A stretch of DNA of 64,000 nucleotides from Bidens hawaiensis (GCA_021521415.1 JAIQDT010009230.1:1-64000); one strand, 5' to 3'. Shown: positions 33,032-44,950, counted from the first letter of the stretch. Translations and numbers: made by a program. Notes: a model not told the origin generated them from the letters alone.

Positions 33032-33570
33032 AATACCGACCAAATTCACGTTAATTTGCCGCCATAACACTTGAGTTTCACCAACGACGCTTGGGTTTCA
33101 ATGAACAGGTTTGACCCACCCCAGACTTTTATCAACAACACTCTAGTTTTATCAAAGCCAAGCTGTATAGTTTGAATAAACGTTGTTTACAATATTCTTT
33201 TATCTGCTAATTTTTTATCTTAAACTCTGACGGATTTATTTTTTGGGTTTCTAATTCTGGGATCGTAACAAACGCAATCGATACCGACCGAATTCACGTC
33301 GACTCACCGCCCAAAATAAGAAATTTGATGCAACGCACATGGGGCAATTACTTGTTCTAACATAAATCTTTTGAGCAGTTAAAGTTATTATAACAATATG
33401 CACGAACGTGGTTAACGTATTTGATGCTCTTGGTCCTATATTTCACTCTTTTTATATTTGTGTGAAGAATAATTAAAAGAAGAAAGGAGGATGGCTTGAT
33501 GCAACACTAGTGAGCTAGCCTTCGGCATATTTCATTTGCTTTAATTTACTGGACTGCCAGTATAGTAACC
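33032..33570. repeat. Degenerate tandem repeat around the solo LTR target
   Basis: ATACCGACCAAATTCACGTT (33034) and ATACCGACCGAATTCACGTC (33281), each followed by a CCGCC, are diverged copies about 250 bases apart. Between them lie several words like AACACTTGAGTTTCACCAA. No gene recognised. Confidence 0.5.
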
Positions 33571-33574
33571 TATT

Positions 33575-33735
33575 CCTATTTAGTGTTAATCGCCATTCCA
33601 AGTTCCTAATAAAAAGAAAACCTGTTAACCATTTTTATATTCTCTGCCAACATTCGATCTTACACACTTGCATCTCCTTCTTAATTGCCATCCCCAGAAG
33701 TGATTAAATTAAAAAGTAAGCCCTGCATGTGTTCA
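33575..33735. repeat. Right arm of the inverted repeat pair
   Basis: Reverse complement of about 30196-30365 with many substitutions. The pair could be terminal inverted repeats of a Mutator-like element or two copies of one repeat. GCTAATC occurs just outside both arms but a clean 9-bp duplication was not established. Confidence 0.5.
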
Positions 33736-34385
33736 AATCCGCTAATCGCGAACGGTCCTTGCCTCCCTGGAAGAAGCGAGAGAAGAGATGGTTGAGGCTT
33801 TGAGCCGTGAAGATTCTCCGGAACAATACATGATAACATGCAAACCACGAGGAAGAAGTGGAATGGTGTTGATCTCCTTGAAATCGTTGTCTCTGGTGGG
33901 GTGGTGGCAGTGAGTGAGTGAGAAGACTAAAAAGGTTAGAATTGCATCCTCTCCATGTCCCATAAATCAATGGCCGGCCACCAACCTTCATGGTCATCGT
34001 AGCGTCTTATGTAGTTTCTGTTGGAAATTTTGGACTGGTCCGATTAAATTAACGCGACCGACCGAGTTATGACCCGTAAAAGTTACAACATTGGGAAATG
34101 AATATTAAACCCGCTTATCTGGTAATGACGAACATAAGACGTATTTTATTATTATTATTTATACTAAATATGAGTAATAAGTATATTAAGTTTATTTACT
34201 AATTAAATAAACTTGGCCGGGCTTTAAACGAGAGTTGGACTTTGAGACCCGGTTAGAATTTAGTATTGATAAATACAAGATTATAAATATGCATGCAGTA
34301 ATCTTGATGAGATTAGAAAAACTAACCTAAAAAAATTGACATACTCCAAGGAAAAGGAAATGGTGCATTAATTATGAAGGGCTTT
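33736..34385. other. Unassigned region
   Basis: Two overlapping minus-strand frames (33704-33997 and 33742-33963) have no recognisable domain. A TGTTGGAAATTTTGG at about 34020 could be an LTR start. Nothing firmer can be said. Confidence 0.35.
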
Positions 34386-34781
34386 TGATGTGTGCAAATT
34401 TATACACATTATTTGTATCATTTATCCCCGATTTATACACTTTTCATTACAAATCCATTGAGTTTGATACTAAATTATTTGTAACATGGATTTGTAGGTT
34501 TGAATGACGAATTGGTCCAAATAAACAAGAAAGAACAACCAAAAGGACGCAATTCAGAATCCGAACAAAACCGGGAATGAAGTAACAAGGTCTGAAATGG
34601 GAATGAAGCAACTTGGTCCGAAGGAAAATTGATGAACAACCGATAGAAAGAACAAAGCCTGAAGAAATGAAGATCAAAAGCAAAGACAAAACTAGAAGAT
34701 AAAAAGAATAACAAGACACTGGCAAAACTTATGGGCTGTAAAGATATGAAGACAAATGACCAGCTGAAACTTATGACCCAT
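34386..34781 (+). repeat. Left piece of the Athila-like 5' LTR
   Basis: Sequence running into the SIRE insertion and continuing at 55532. It ends with CTTATGGGCTGTAAAG and CTTATGACCCAT, the same palindromic word that recurs after the insertion. The start is uncertain: TGATGTGTGC at 34386 is one candidate, TGTTGG near 34020 another (this would pair with CCAACA at the LTR end). Confidence 0.45.
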
Positions 34782-35154
34782 TGTTGGGCCTAGTTAATTG
34801 GTTTGTACTTAGTTTGCTTATTTTGTTTGGGCTGTGTATGTAAACCGAGATCCCTTTGGATCTCGGTGGGCTTTTAGTCATTGTTGGGCTTGCGTGTTCA
34901 GTACCTTAATGCACTGTATAGGGTTCTATGTTGTTCATCGAGTTGAGTTTTTGGCCGTCTAAGGGTTATCCTAGACGAGTTTTGTATTGATAGTGCTTAA
35001 GCACCCGACGTTCAATATAACGTGTGTTTTGAAGCAATTCTTGGTGTTCTACGTGTTTGTGTTTCGTGTTCTTGAATCATCTAGTGTTGGAATTCCGCAC
35101 CAACACCTAGATCGTTGATATCATAATTGTAGTGATCCAGATTCGGGACTTACA
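34782..35154 (+). repeat. 5' LTR of the SIRE-like element
   Basis: TGTTGGGCCTAG to CGGGACTTACA, 373 bp. It differs from the 3' LTR mainly by a ~60-base segment (TTTGTACTTAG to CCCTTTGG) missing from the 3' LTR and a ~12-base segment (CTATATATGGAA) missing here. Confidence 0.9.
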
Positions 35155-35156
35155 AT

Positions 35157-35169
35157 TGGTATCAGAGCC
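35157..35169 (+). promoter_or_regulatory. Primer-binding site, initiator tRNA-Met
   Basis: TGGTATCAGAGCC two bases after the 5' LTR. Confidence 0.9.
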
Positions 35170-35359
35170 ATAGACCTATTCAGGCTCGTTATTGTGATAA
35201 CAAGGATTCAAGAATTGTGTTTCTTGGTGGCTGGGTTGTTATTTCCGGTGAACTATTGATCAGAGGTGAAGGACTTGTTTTTTGGTAAAAGATTGGTTTT
35301 GACAAATCAAATCCCGTCTTTCTCGGAAGTTAGTTAAGATTCAAACTGGTTTTCGGTGT

Positions 35360-35640
35360 GAAATCAAGTGTTCTCAGCATCAATCATCAGGTTTCGGCTG
35401 ATTTTCACAGTTTTTGGCCAAAAGACAGGAGATTTCTGTCAAGTTTGATTGTTTTTGGCTTAAGACTTGTGATTTCGGTCAGAAACAAGTGTTCACGGCT
35501 GTCATCAAGCGTTCTCGGTCAACATTTGTGGTTGTCGGTCAACAGTTGAGTTCTCGGTCAACGTACACTAGTTCTCTGTCAGATTTATTGGTTCTCGGTC
35601 AACTCTTGGTCAATGATACCTGTTCTCGGCCCAGTGAACT
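35360..35640 (+). repeat. Leader cluster of TTCTCGGTCAAC motifs
   Basis: Six to eight copies or variants of GTTCTCGGTCAAC in the untranslated leader, for example at 35511, 35531, 35550, 35591 and 35622. The same word, direct and inverted, recurs at 52510-52685 upstream of the extra ORF. Confidence 0.75.
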
Positions 35641-35735
35641 GTAAATATTGTTCGGCCTGATTAACTTAAATTGGGCCTTGTGCTTGGACTAAATACTTTG
35701 GACTAAAAGTTACTCGTGATTTAACCCAAGTAAAC

Positions 35736-37148
35736 ATGGATCAGCTAACCAATGGAACTAGTTCAACCAACAATACTTCGCTCCATCAAGAACTGGACTC
35801 CATAATGGGGACCGCCACTCGTATACCCCGTCTATTGTCTCATGAGGGGTTCAGTGAATGGAAGTTTCGTTTTGAGAAATACGTCAAGATGAAGGATGCC
35901 AAATTCTGGAGAAGTATCGTTAGGGGACCTCAAAGAATCACCTATCAACGTGCTAACTCAACTGAAGTCATTGTGAAGCCCGTTGCTCAGTATGATGATG
36001 ATGATTTTGCTAAAGTTGACGAGGATGAGAAGGCACTTTCAGCTTTAACCATGGCACTCTCACCTGAGATTGCCCTTGGTTTTAGAGAACTGCAATCTGC
36101 TAAGGAACTATGGGAGGCATTAATTGATGTATATGAAGGAAATGAAGACATGAAAAGAAGTCGCCAAGATTTGTTGTGACAGAAATTCAATATGTTCAAC
36201 CATGTTCTGGGAGAGTCATTGGAGACTCAACTTCAATGGTTCATAGCCCTGGTGACTGAAATGAGATCCGTAGGCATTTATCTGGAAACCTCAGTGATAA
36301 ACAACAAGCTGGTGAACTCGTTGCCTAAGAGTTGGGATATGAATGTTGCTGTCATCAAGAAGACTAAAGATCTCAACAGAATGTCTATCTCTGAGATGAT
36401 GGCTACTATTAAGGCATGTGATATGGATGAAAAGCAACGTGCAATAAATCATGAAAACCCCTACAGTACAGCCGGGTACAACGTTGCTTCCAACAATGCC
36501 CTTATCTCTTAAGATAGTTTCTCATTGTTCAAGGACACTCAACATCCACCTCAGGAAAATTTTCAAATGTTCACATCCACTCAAAGTCAAACATCTTCCA
36601 TTCCACCTCAACCAGCTCAAGTATTCTTCACTAAGTCTAGTCAATCTTCAGCTGATAATGGAAAATCTTCATCCTCTGGTTTTACTTATGGTCAGAACTC
36701 CAGTCAGATTCCTTCCATTATGAGAGAGACTTAGGAGAATATAGCTCTAATGGCAGGATTCATGAACTGTTATAATGCATTTCTAGCTGGAGACTTGGTC
36801 CAACCTGTAGTTGCTGCTGAACTCGATCAGATCCATCCTAACGATGTTGAAGAAATGGATATCTCTTGTCAAATCGCCATGGCGGTATTTCGGGCCAAGA
36901 AGTTCACTAAGAGGACGGGTAGAAACAACTAGAATATGCCTAATAATCAAAAGGTGGGTTTTACTAAGGACACTCTAAGATTCTACAACTTTCACGAGCC
37001 GGGTCATTTTGCTCGTGAATGTACTAACCCAACAAAGGATGGAAACACAGAAAGGGCGCTGATTCCAGTGGGTAATGGTAGAGGTGAGGTTGGGGGTAGT
37101 TCGGGAAATGGAGAAAGGGGATTGGTTGCTCAACAATTTTCTTGGTAG
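35736..37148 (+). pseudogene. SIRE-like gag, N-terminal part, with five in-frame stops
   Basis: Structural protein for the particle. One reading frame runs from the ATG at 35736 to 37148 with stops at 36177 (TGA), 36510 (TAA), 36732 (TAG), 36930 (TAG) and 37146 (TAG). The UBN2-type copia capsid region covers about residues 30-250 (EWKFRFEKYVKMKD, ELWEALIDVYEGNE, NKLVNSLPKSWD). The zinc knuckle near 36981 reads FYNFHEPGHFAREC: the first two Cys are replaced by Phe, so it should not bind zinc. Most stops could come from CAA, CAG, CGA or TGG by single C-to-T or G-to-A changes. Confidence 0.85.
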
Positions 37149-37269
37149 GATAATATGGCTGCTCTCAACATTGGAAATCAGACTGCAAACTTCGCAAGTG
37201 TTGAAGACGCCGGAGAAGAAAATGCTAGAAGATCAAGGAACTTCAATTCGCATATATGGCGTTCACTTC

Positions 37270-38787
37270 TCCAAATTCATCTGAGGTAAGTTTTCAACCA
37301 TGTTCTCTAGATTGTGTTGATAAGATAGAATTATATAAGCTCCATAATGATAACTTAACTAGAGACATGGAAAGAATAAAATCTGAAAACTTCAAACTTA
37401 AGAAAAATGAAAAGGCTTTCTAGATAAAATAGAAGCAACTCAAAAGAATTTTTCAAAAATTAAGTCTGAATTTAGTATAAAATGTTGTCATTACCTAGAC
37501 GTTGAACAAGAAATCGCTGAACTAACTGCTAAACTGAAAGCCTCCAAGTTGGAAATTTCGAATCTAACTAGTAAATTTGAAAAGGCTGAACTAGATTTTA
37601 AACAATTCGAGGGTTCCAGTAAAGTAGTTAACTCAATGATTGAAAATCAGATGTGGTGGAAAGAAAATGAAGGCGAGGGCATAGGATACAGTCAGATTCC
37701 CCCACCTTAAAACCACAATTATGTTAGTACTCCTATTACTAAAGAACATGAAGAAAAGGTAAAGGACATGAAGTACGGTAAACAAGACAAATGTGATAGA
37801 GTTAGGTCTGTGAATGCAAGTCCGTCTACTTCAAAAGTGAACGATTCTAACGTGTTTACTTCATGTGCAGAAAAAGTAATTGTGAAGGAATGGACTGATG
37901 AGGATGACGACCCTTGTTTTGAGTTTAATAATGACATTGTTTTTGATGTTTCTTTAAAACTACCTGTTTTGAATTCTGTTATTCCGACTGTTTGTGTGGG
38001 CTCTGTTTTAAAGAGCAAGGATTCTTGTGTGGTTGATTCTGTTAAAACTTTGAATTCTGATAATGTGGTTTCCGATAAAATTAAAATTCAAAAAATTCTA
38101 ACAAATACTCACCACCCAAATTTGTAAAAGAGGGATGCTCTAATGACAAACAAGGTGGTGAGTTCAATAATGTGAAAAACGGTCCTCGTAATTTGAAGCA
38201 AACTGGTCCACACAACCAGTCCAGACGAGGAGTTGCCAGAAATGATTTTTCCGTAAAACGCCAAAGCTGTTTTAATTGTGGTACTCCTGGTTATATTTCC
38301 AGAAATTGTCCACGTCGTCTATACGTTCCCTATTTTGGCTTTTATCAGAGGAATATGCCCTATATGCCTCATAATTCGTACATGCAAAGATTCAGGCATA
38401 ATCAGGCTAGTCCCTCTGATGATAATTGGAACCGAAACAAATCTTATAGGTTTTTTCCTCATCAGACCAAGCCTAACATGTTTCGCAATGGGGGTTAGAA
38501 AAGGTGCTTCGATTCCAAAAACGAACACGCATTCTAAACCAAAACAGGTGGAAAAGACAAAACCATGTCATTCCAATCCAAAAACACCAGAGATAAAGTC
38601 AACCATTCGTACATATAATGCCAAATCTTACAATGGTAGACATAAATGGTTGCCTAAATCTCCGGTAATAGAGTTTGCGAACTCTACGTTTGATGTTAAA
38701 AAGGACATGTCATGGCAGCCCATGACAATTTTAGATGAATCGGGGTCACCCAGTGTAACTATGGACTGGGTACCAAAGCCTAATTAA
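37270..38787 (+). pseudogene. SIRE-like gag C-terminal region: coiled coil and second zinc knuckle
   Basis: Frames are scrambled by several small indels, but the order is clear: a Lys/Glu/Leu-rich coiled coil (about 37330-37700, ELTAKLKASKLEISNL), a Ser/Asp-rich linker (37768-38127), a knuckle at about 38262-38303 reading CFNCGTPGYISRNC with Tyr in place of the usual His, then a basic linker to about 38787. A long coiled-coil gag tail is typical of Sireviruses, where it is thought to serve interactions with host proteins or particle assembly. Confidence 0.7.
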
Positions 38788-38834
38788 TCCCGCGCTTTGT
38801 GCAGGGACAACTATAGAGGAATATCATCAGACCT

Positions 38835-38960
38835 TGGTATGTTGATAGTGGCTGTTCCAGACACATGACAGGAGACATTTCCCAACTACACGACATTCAA
38901 ACATTTAATGGTGCGTATGTGTCCTTTGCGGGAGGAGAGAAAGGGAGGATTACTCAGAAG
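38835..38960 (+). pseudogene. SIRE-like aspartic protease
   Basis: The active-site motif WYVDSGCSRHMTGD lies at 38835-38876, with the DSG triad typical of copia proteases. FAGGEKGRI follows downstream. It would cut the Gag-Pol polyprotein. It is in frame with the integrase that follows. Confidence 0.8.
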
Positions 38961-39219
38961 GGTACTGTAAGTAACGGTGTTCTAAAATTCGAAAGTGTTA
39001 ATTTTGTTCCAGAATTGAAGCACAGTTTGTTGAGCGTCTCACACATCTGTGATAAAGAATTTTCAACTCATTTTACTAAAAAGGAATGCTTGATTTTGAA
39101 ACCTGGTATAATTATACCAGAAGACTGGATTCTTGTTCGATCACAACGAAAAGATAATGCTTATGTGATCGACATGAACAAAAATGTTCCTGATGAAATA
39201 ACATACTTATTTTCAAAAG

Positions 39220-40134
39220 TTTCAGAACATAATGCCATGCTATGGCATCGTTTTCTTGGTCATGCTAATACTAAAAAATTAAATCGTCTTGTTAAAAATG
39301 ATTTGGTACGTGGTCTACCTATTAAAGACTTTGTGACCATTGAAAAATGTGTGGCTTGTGCTTTAGGTAATCATTATCGAAAAACTCATAAGCCAAAACT
39401 GATTAACACCATTTTATCAGTTTTTCAATTGTTGCATATGGATATTTTTGGACCAGTTCATGTCTTGAGTCTTTCTCGCAGCTCTTATTGTCTTGTTATT
39501 GCTGATGACTACTCACGTTTCACTTGGGTGTTTTTCTTGTCGAATAACAGTGAAACTGCAGATTTGATCAAGAAGTTTGTCGTACTCATGGAGAACCAAC
39601 TGAATTTGAAGCTGAAGGTAATACGTTGTGATAATGGCACGGAATTCAAGAATGCATCATTGAATTATTTCTGTTCAGAAAGGGGGGGGGGTGCTTCGTC
39701 AGTACAGCTTAGTGCGGACACCACAACAAAATGGTGTGGCTGAAAGGAGAAAAAGAACTCTTATCGAAGCGGCAAGGATTATGTTGTGTGATTTTAAGCT
39801 GCCATTGTTCTTCTGGGCAGAAGCTATTAATACGGCCTATTATGTTCAGAATCGGGTGATCATCAACAAATCAAAAATGAAAACTCCATATGAGATTGTT
39901 TATGGTCATAAACCTAGTGTTGCACATTTCAGAGCATTTGGCTATCCTTGCACTCTACTGAATCTCGAGTCTACTTAAAAAATTGGGGCCACAGCTGATG
40001 AGTGTTACTTTGTTGGTTATGCGGGTCATACAGCATACAGAGTCTATAATAAGTCAACCAAGCAGATTCTAGAGTCCTGTGAGGTTCGTTGGTTGGAAGA
40101 AAACGAGACTGATTCTCGTGTTGGTCCAGACTAG
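39220..40134 (+). pseudogene. SIRE-like integrase, frameshifted in a G10 run
   Basis: The GAG-pre-integrase zinc finger (LWHRFLGHAN, CVACALGNH) precedes the core. Catalytic residues are visible: Asp in HMDIFGPV, Asp in RCDNGTEFKN, Glu in NGVAERRKRT. Between the second Asp and the Glu the frame breaks at a run of ten G (about 39682-39691); the sequence resumes as YSLVRTPQQNGVAE. A TAA at 39976 interrupts the C-terminal part, which goes on in the same frame (DECYFVGYAGHTAYRVYN). The catalytic residues are therefore conserved but the protein cannot be made whole. Confidence 0.85.
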
Positions 40135-40712
40135 TTGTTCGACTACAATGAACTCTTCAAATCGTTCAATGTGCTTCCGGTCACCAACGCAGATCCTTCA
40201 GTTGGTGCTACAATGGATACTAAGAAGGATGACCCAAATACGGTATCTCAATCTCTCCACTTCTGGATGATGATGTCACAGAACCACTTCATGACAACAC
40301 ACCCGCGTCCATCACTCAGTTCAAAGAAGCTTCAGAAACTGAATACTCGCAAAATCTGCCTGAAAATGCTACTACAGTTGAGGGGGAGAGTCCTATTCTT
40401 CAGATTTTTGGGAGCACACTATTTCCCGATGCCATTCCAAATGAATATGTTGTCAACACCTCGTACTCACATAGTACAGCGACCTCTGGATGGAAGAACC
40501 CTCTTGCTGATATTGATGAGAATTTGTCAAACTTACACTCTGCCGGTGATGTTCCCAGTAAATTAATTCAATCGAGGATTCAGAAAAAACATTCAATTAA
40601 GAATGTCATAGGTCCTCTTGAAACGGGCGTGTCCACCAGAAATCAGACAGGGCACATAAACAACTGTTTGTTCTCCTGTTTCATTTCCTAAATTGAGCCA
40701 AAGACGGTAGAA

Positions 40713-42196
40713 ATGTCACTTCAAGAACCAAGTTGGGTTGATGCTATGCATGACGAGTTGAATCAGTTTGATAAGTTGAGGGTTTGGAGATTGGTTGAGT
40801 TACCAGAAGGAAAGAATTCACTTGATACAAGATGAGTTTTCCGAAACAAACAAGACGATGCCGTGATCATTGTTCGAAACAAGGCAAGGTTGGTAGTTCG
40901 TGGTTTTCGTCTGGTTGAGGGATTAGACTACACTAAAGTCTATGCTCTAGTGGCTAGACTTGAGGCCATCAGAATTTTTCTAGCCTACGCGTCATTCATG
41001 GGGTTCACAGTATATCAGATGGATGTTAAGACTGCTTTTCTGTACGGTGAAGTCAAAGAAGAGATTTATGTGGATCAGCCACCGGGTTTCGTTGATACTA
41101 AGAAACCAAATCACGTCTACAAGTTAGACAAGATTTATACGGGTTACATCAGGCATCTAGGGCATGGTATGCTACATTGACCGCACATCTTCTAGATCAT
41201 GGTTACAAACGAGGGACTATTGATCAAACCTTGTTCCATAAAACTGTCGGAAAAGATTTAATTCTCGTCCAGATCTATGTGGATGATATTATCTTTGGAT
41301 CCACAAATGCTGAGTTGTGTGCAGAATTTGAAGAAGTAATGAAGAAAAGGTTTGAGATGAGCTCGTTTGGTGAAATGACAACATTTCTTGGGTTGCAGGT
41401 TCACCAAAACTCGGCGGGAATTTTACTGCATCAAGGGAAGTATGTTGAGGATATGCTCGCAAAGTTTGAGTTTCAAGATTTCAAGAGTGCTAACACTCCC
41501 ATGGCGGAAAGGCGTCTATTCTCATCTAATCCGGAAGGGAGTCCCATAGATCAAACGTACTATAGATTGATGATCGGGTCTCTGATGTATCTTACTGCCA
41601 GTCGTCCCGACATCATGTTTGCAGTCTGCCAATGTGCTCGTGTCCAGGCTAATCCTAAAATCTCTCATTTAATTGTTGTTAAACGTATTTTTAGATATCT
41701 GAAGGGACAACCGAAGTTAGGTCTTTGGTATCCCAAACAATCAGAATTTGATTTTTATGTTTTTGCTGATAGCCATTATGGTGGAGATGACATTGACAGG
41801 AAATCCACATCTGTCGGATGCCAGTTCTTAGGAGATCGTCTCATCTCATGGCAGTGTAAGAAACAACAAATGGTGTCCACCTCAACCGCCGAGGCGGAGT
41901 ATGTTGTAGCATCAGCTTGCTGCTCTCAGGTTATCTGGATGCAAAACCAACGGCTGAATTATGGTTTGGAATTTCTTGATACTCCAATCTTTTGTGATAA
42001 TGATGCTGCCATTGAAATTGTTAAAAATCCAGTTCAACACTCTAAAACCAAGCACATCGATATTAAAATTCATTTTATTCGTGACTGCTATGACCGAAAA
42101 TTAATTCACCTTGAACAAGTTCACACTAATAACAATGTGGCGGACTTATTTACTAAACCGGTCGGAACAGCCAAATTTATAAAAATGTGCTTGTGA
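40713..42196 (+). pseudogene. SIRE-like reverse transcriptase and RNase H
   Basis: The RT opens with EPSWVDAMHDELNQF, has KARLVVRGF and YQMDVKTAFLYGEVKEEIYV, and the catalytic YVDDIIFGST at about 41275. RNase H follows (VFADSHYGGDDIDRKSTSVG, STSTAEAEYVVAS, CDNDAAIEI, NNVADLFTKP) and ends at the stop at 42194-42196. Disruptions: TGG to TGA near 40834 (in DTR-stop-VFRNK), and a small indel near 41130-41180 between the finger/palm part and the remainder. The 41177-42196 part is a clean 339-codon frame. Confidence 0.9.
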
Positions 42197-44178
42197 GTTT
42201 TCTTAAAATGCTTCGTTTCGAGGATTGAGTTTTTTTGAGGGTAAATTTGTACATATTTTAGATTTGCACAAATTTAGGGGGAGAAAATAAAAAAAATTCA
42301 AAAAGAGTGTGCGTGTGTATGAAAATTAAAAAAATTCAAAAAGAGTGTGTGTGTGTTTTTTTACTATTAAATTTTTCTAAAGGGTTACTTATTCACTCGC
42401 GCTTAAAATTATGTCAGTTTCTCAAGTTTTAAGAACATATACTTGTATATGTTTGGTCCGGTGATCTACTTGTAGATTCACAGGATAACCATTTATCTGA
42501 AGACTAAAAGCATCTGGGGCGATTGTGATGTGTTTTTGTGTTTTGAATTCTTTCACTTTAAATTATGTCGGTAATTCTAAGTTGGAGGGACACGTATTCT
42601 CATATGTGTTTTGGTTCTGTTAACCACTAGTGGTTATACAGGATAGCCATTTACAAGAAAACTGAAGAGTGATTGGGGTGAGTGAGTTCTTAACATGTGT
42701 GTCTTTTGTAACTTTATGGGAAGGGATACGATTATTTAGTCAACAGCTTTTTAGAAGTTTCAAAATATTTTCAAATGAAAATTGATCCAACCATTGGAAA
42801 GTGATAGATAAATTGTTTCTGTGTGCCTAACGGTTGAATTTATTAAGCTTAAAAGGCTTTAGAACAGTCATTGATTTGTATGGTAGCTTCCATGATGCGT
42901 AAAAGTTGAAGTGATATATACTAAATTTGCTAAACTTACTATGGAGAGTCATTTTGAAGAAATGTGCATGTCTCCGTATACATCTCTCTGAGGGATAGGC
43001 TGAAAAACATTTACCCAGTCATACACGAGCCCGTTAGTGTCTTGATCACCAAAAATATTGTGTTATTATTAAGTTAAAAAAAATCGTATTTCAAAAGCTT
43101 AAAGGGTCAAACTAGAACTACAGAGATGGGGGCATAAAAGTAAGTCCTGTCATGTCTCGAATGAAAGTCCTGTAAGTCCGGATGGCTTGTAAGTCCAACG
43201 CTCAACCTTAAAGCTCAAATTTATGTTTGTTTATCTATAAAAATCTTTTGATCAAGCACTAGGGGGGTTGGAGTTAAATTGGGGTGATATGGGAAATCCA
43301 AATACTCTTTGAGAAGAGATAGGAGGCACCACAGGTCCATGAGTGATGTCCATCTAAGCTTTATGCCGAACTGAACGTAATTACTATCACTGATGCAATG
43401 AAAATCTTGCTAAGTTTGTTATACCAGCTATCAAACTGTCTCTTCATGTCATAATAACGCTGAACATGAATCCTTGCGACAACACCTTAAACAATATGAT
43501 TCCATGTTCGGATCTTTTCATGCAAGGCGACGTTTTTATAAAAACTGAAATTTGATCCCAATTTACAAAATTCAAAAGGTTAGATTTTTCGTGTTAATTT
43601 CATTTTAAAGAGTTTATTTGTTTATTATTTCCTTTTTGTTTTATTTTATCTCGAAACTACTCTCCTCGAAACGTGTGATTTAACTGGGTCATTTTCAATG
43701 TGTTTAAACTATTTTGGGCCTTATGCTGGAGTGCTGGACTGTCATTTATGTGGTGACATGACTTTGGGCAGAACAAATGGTTTGGGCTTGTGTAAAGGTT
43801 CTCGGCCCATATCAGTTGGGGTATAAGTAACCCCCAACCTCAATTATTATTCTCATTACTTTCAAAACTCAAAGCTCTCTTTCCTCTCAGGCCATACGCC
43901 GAGAATTGCCTCTTGCATAAACTAATCACATTAGCCTATTGTTAGTGTTCGTGCTTGTTGATTGACAGGTAAATGAACCAAGGTTCAAGCTAGTTGTTTT
44001 TGTGAAAATCGGGTTCTCAAGGATTGATAGATGAATAGACAAATATCATAGACGAACGAGGGGTCATGGGATGTTAGGATCAATGATTGATGGTTTGGTT
44101 GGAGAGTATTAGGGTTATAAATCAAGGATTTTTAAAGGTTTTATTGCAGGTTTAATGGAGATTTCGGTGTGTTTGGAG
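42197..44178 (+). other. SIRE-like post-RT noncoding region
   Basis: Begins with a purine-rich AGGGGGAGAAAAT (about 42277), a GT-rich stretch, then two diverged tandem copies of a ~154-bp unit (42402-42690). Near 43821 GTATAAGT follows a GGCCCAT-containing segment and precedes a C/T-rich leader-like sequence, a possible internal promoter. No ORF of note. The region is interrupted at 44184 by the nested copia and resumes at 52444. Confidence 0.5.
42402..42690 (+). repeat. Two diverged tandem copies, ~154-bp period
   Basis: AAATTATGTCRGT begins both, and ACAGGATARCCATTTA with a GGGGYGA-type end closes both. They lie just after RNase H. Confidence 0.6.
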
Positions 44179-44183
44179 AAGAT

Positions 44184-44906
44184 TGTTGGGTTTTAATAAT
44201 ATTATCAAAGTCATATAAACCCATTTATATGAAAAAACGCAGTGGATTAATTAGTTTAAAATCTTGTTATATTGATTAATATAAAACCCCTTTTATATGT
44301 AAAACCCAAGCCCCGGATCCATATACGAATTTGCATGCATACAAAACCAACATCCATAGGGGGTTTATGTAATACAACCTTTCAAGATGCAAGAATGATG
44401 AAGGAGATGACGGTTTGAATAGCAAGCTTTCAATGGAGAAGTGCCTCAAGCTTGTATACCCTCCAAGCCTTAAACAAACACCTTGTATGCTAGGATTTAT
44501 ACTTAGATAGCCTCTCCTTGTTCTTGTTCTTCCTATGGCCGAAATCAAAGGAGAAGAGAAAGAGAGAGTTCTTGTGTGTGTGAGATAGAAAGTGTTGTTG
44601 AATAATAACTTACAACCAACAACATTACTTGCATGTCCTAGTAAATAACAAAATAATAAAGGGATGAGAGAGAGAGGGTGGGGGGGGGGGGGGGAGGGGA
44701 AAGGGGTGGGCCACCCTTTGTTTCCCACCAACAATTTCAAATCTTCAACTATTATTATTTGATATACCTTGCTAGTATGTTACAAGAATTATTAACTAGC
44801 AAGGTATGTGACATGATTAATGTTATGTGCCTTTCATGTTTGTTATTTAACCAATTTAAATAATAACATAAAATACTTTCTCTCATAATATAAATTATCC
44901 ATATAA

Positions 44907-44950
<44 letters not shown>

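Noticed and set aside
33704..33997. Two overlapping minus-strand frames of 97 and 73 codons
   Set aside because: No recognisable domain, and neither shows gene-like signals.
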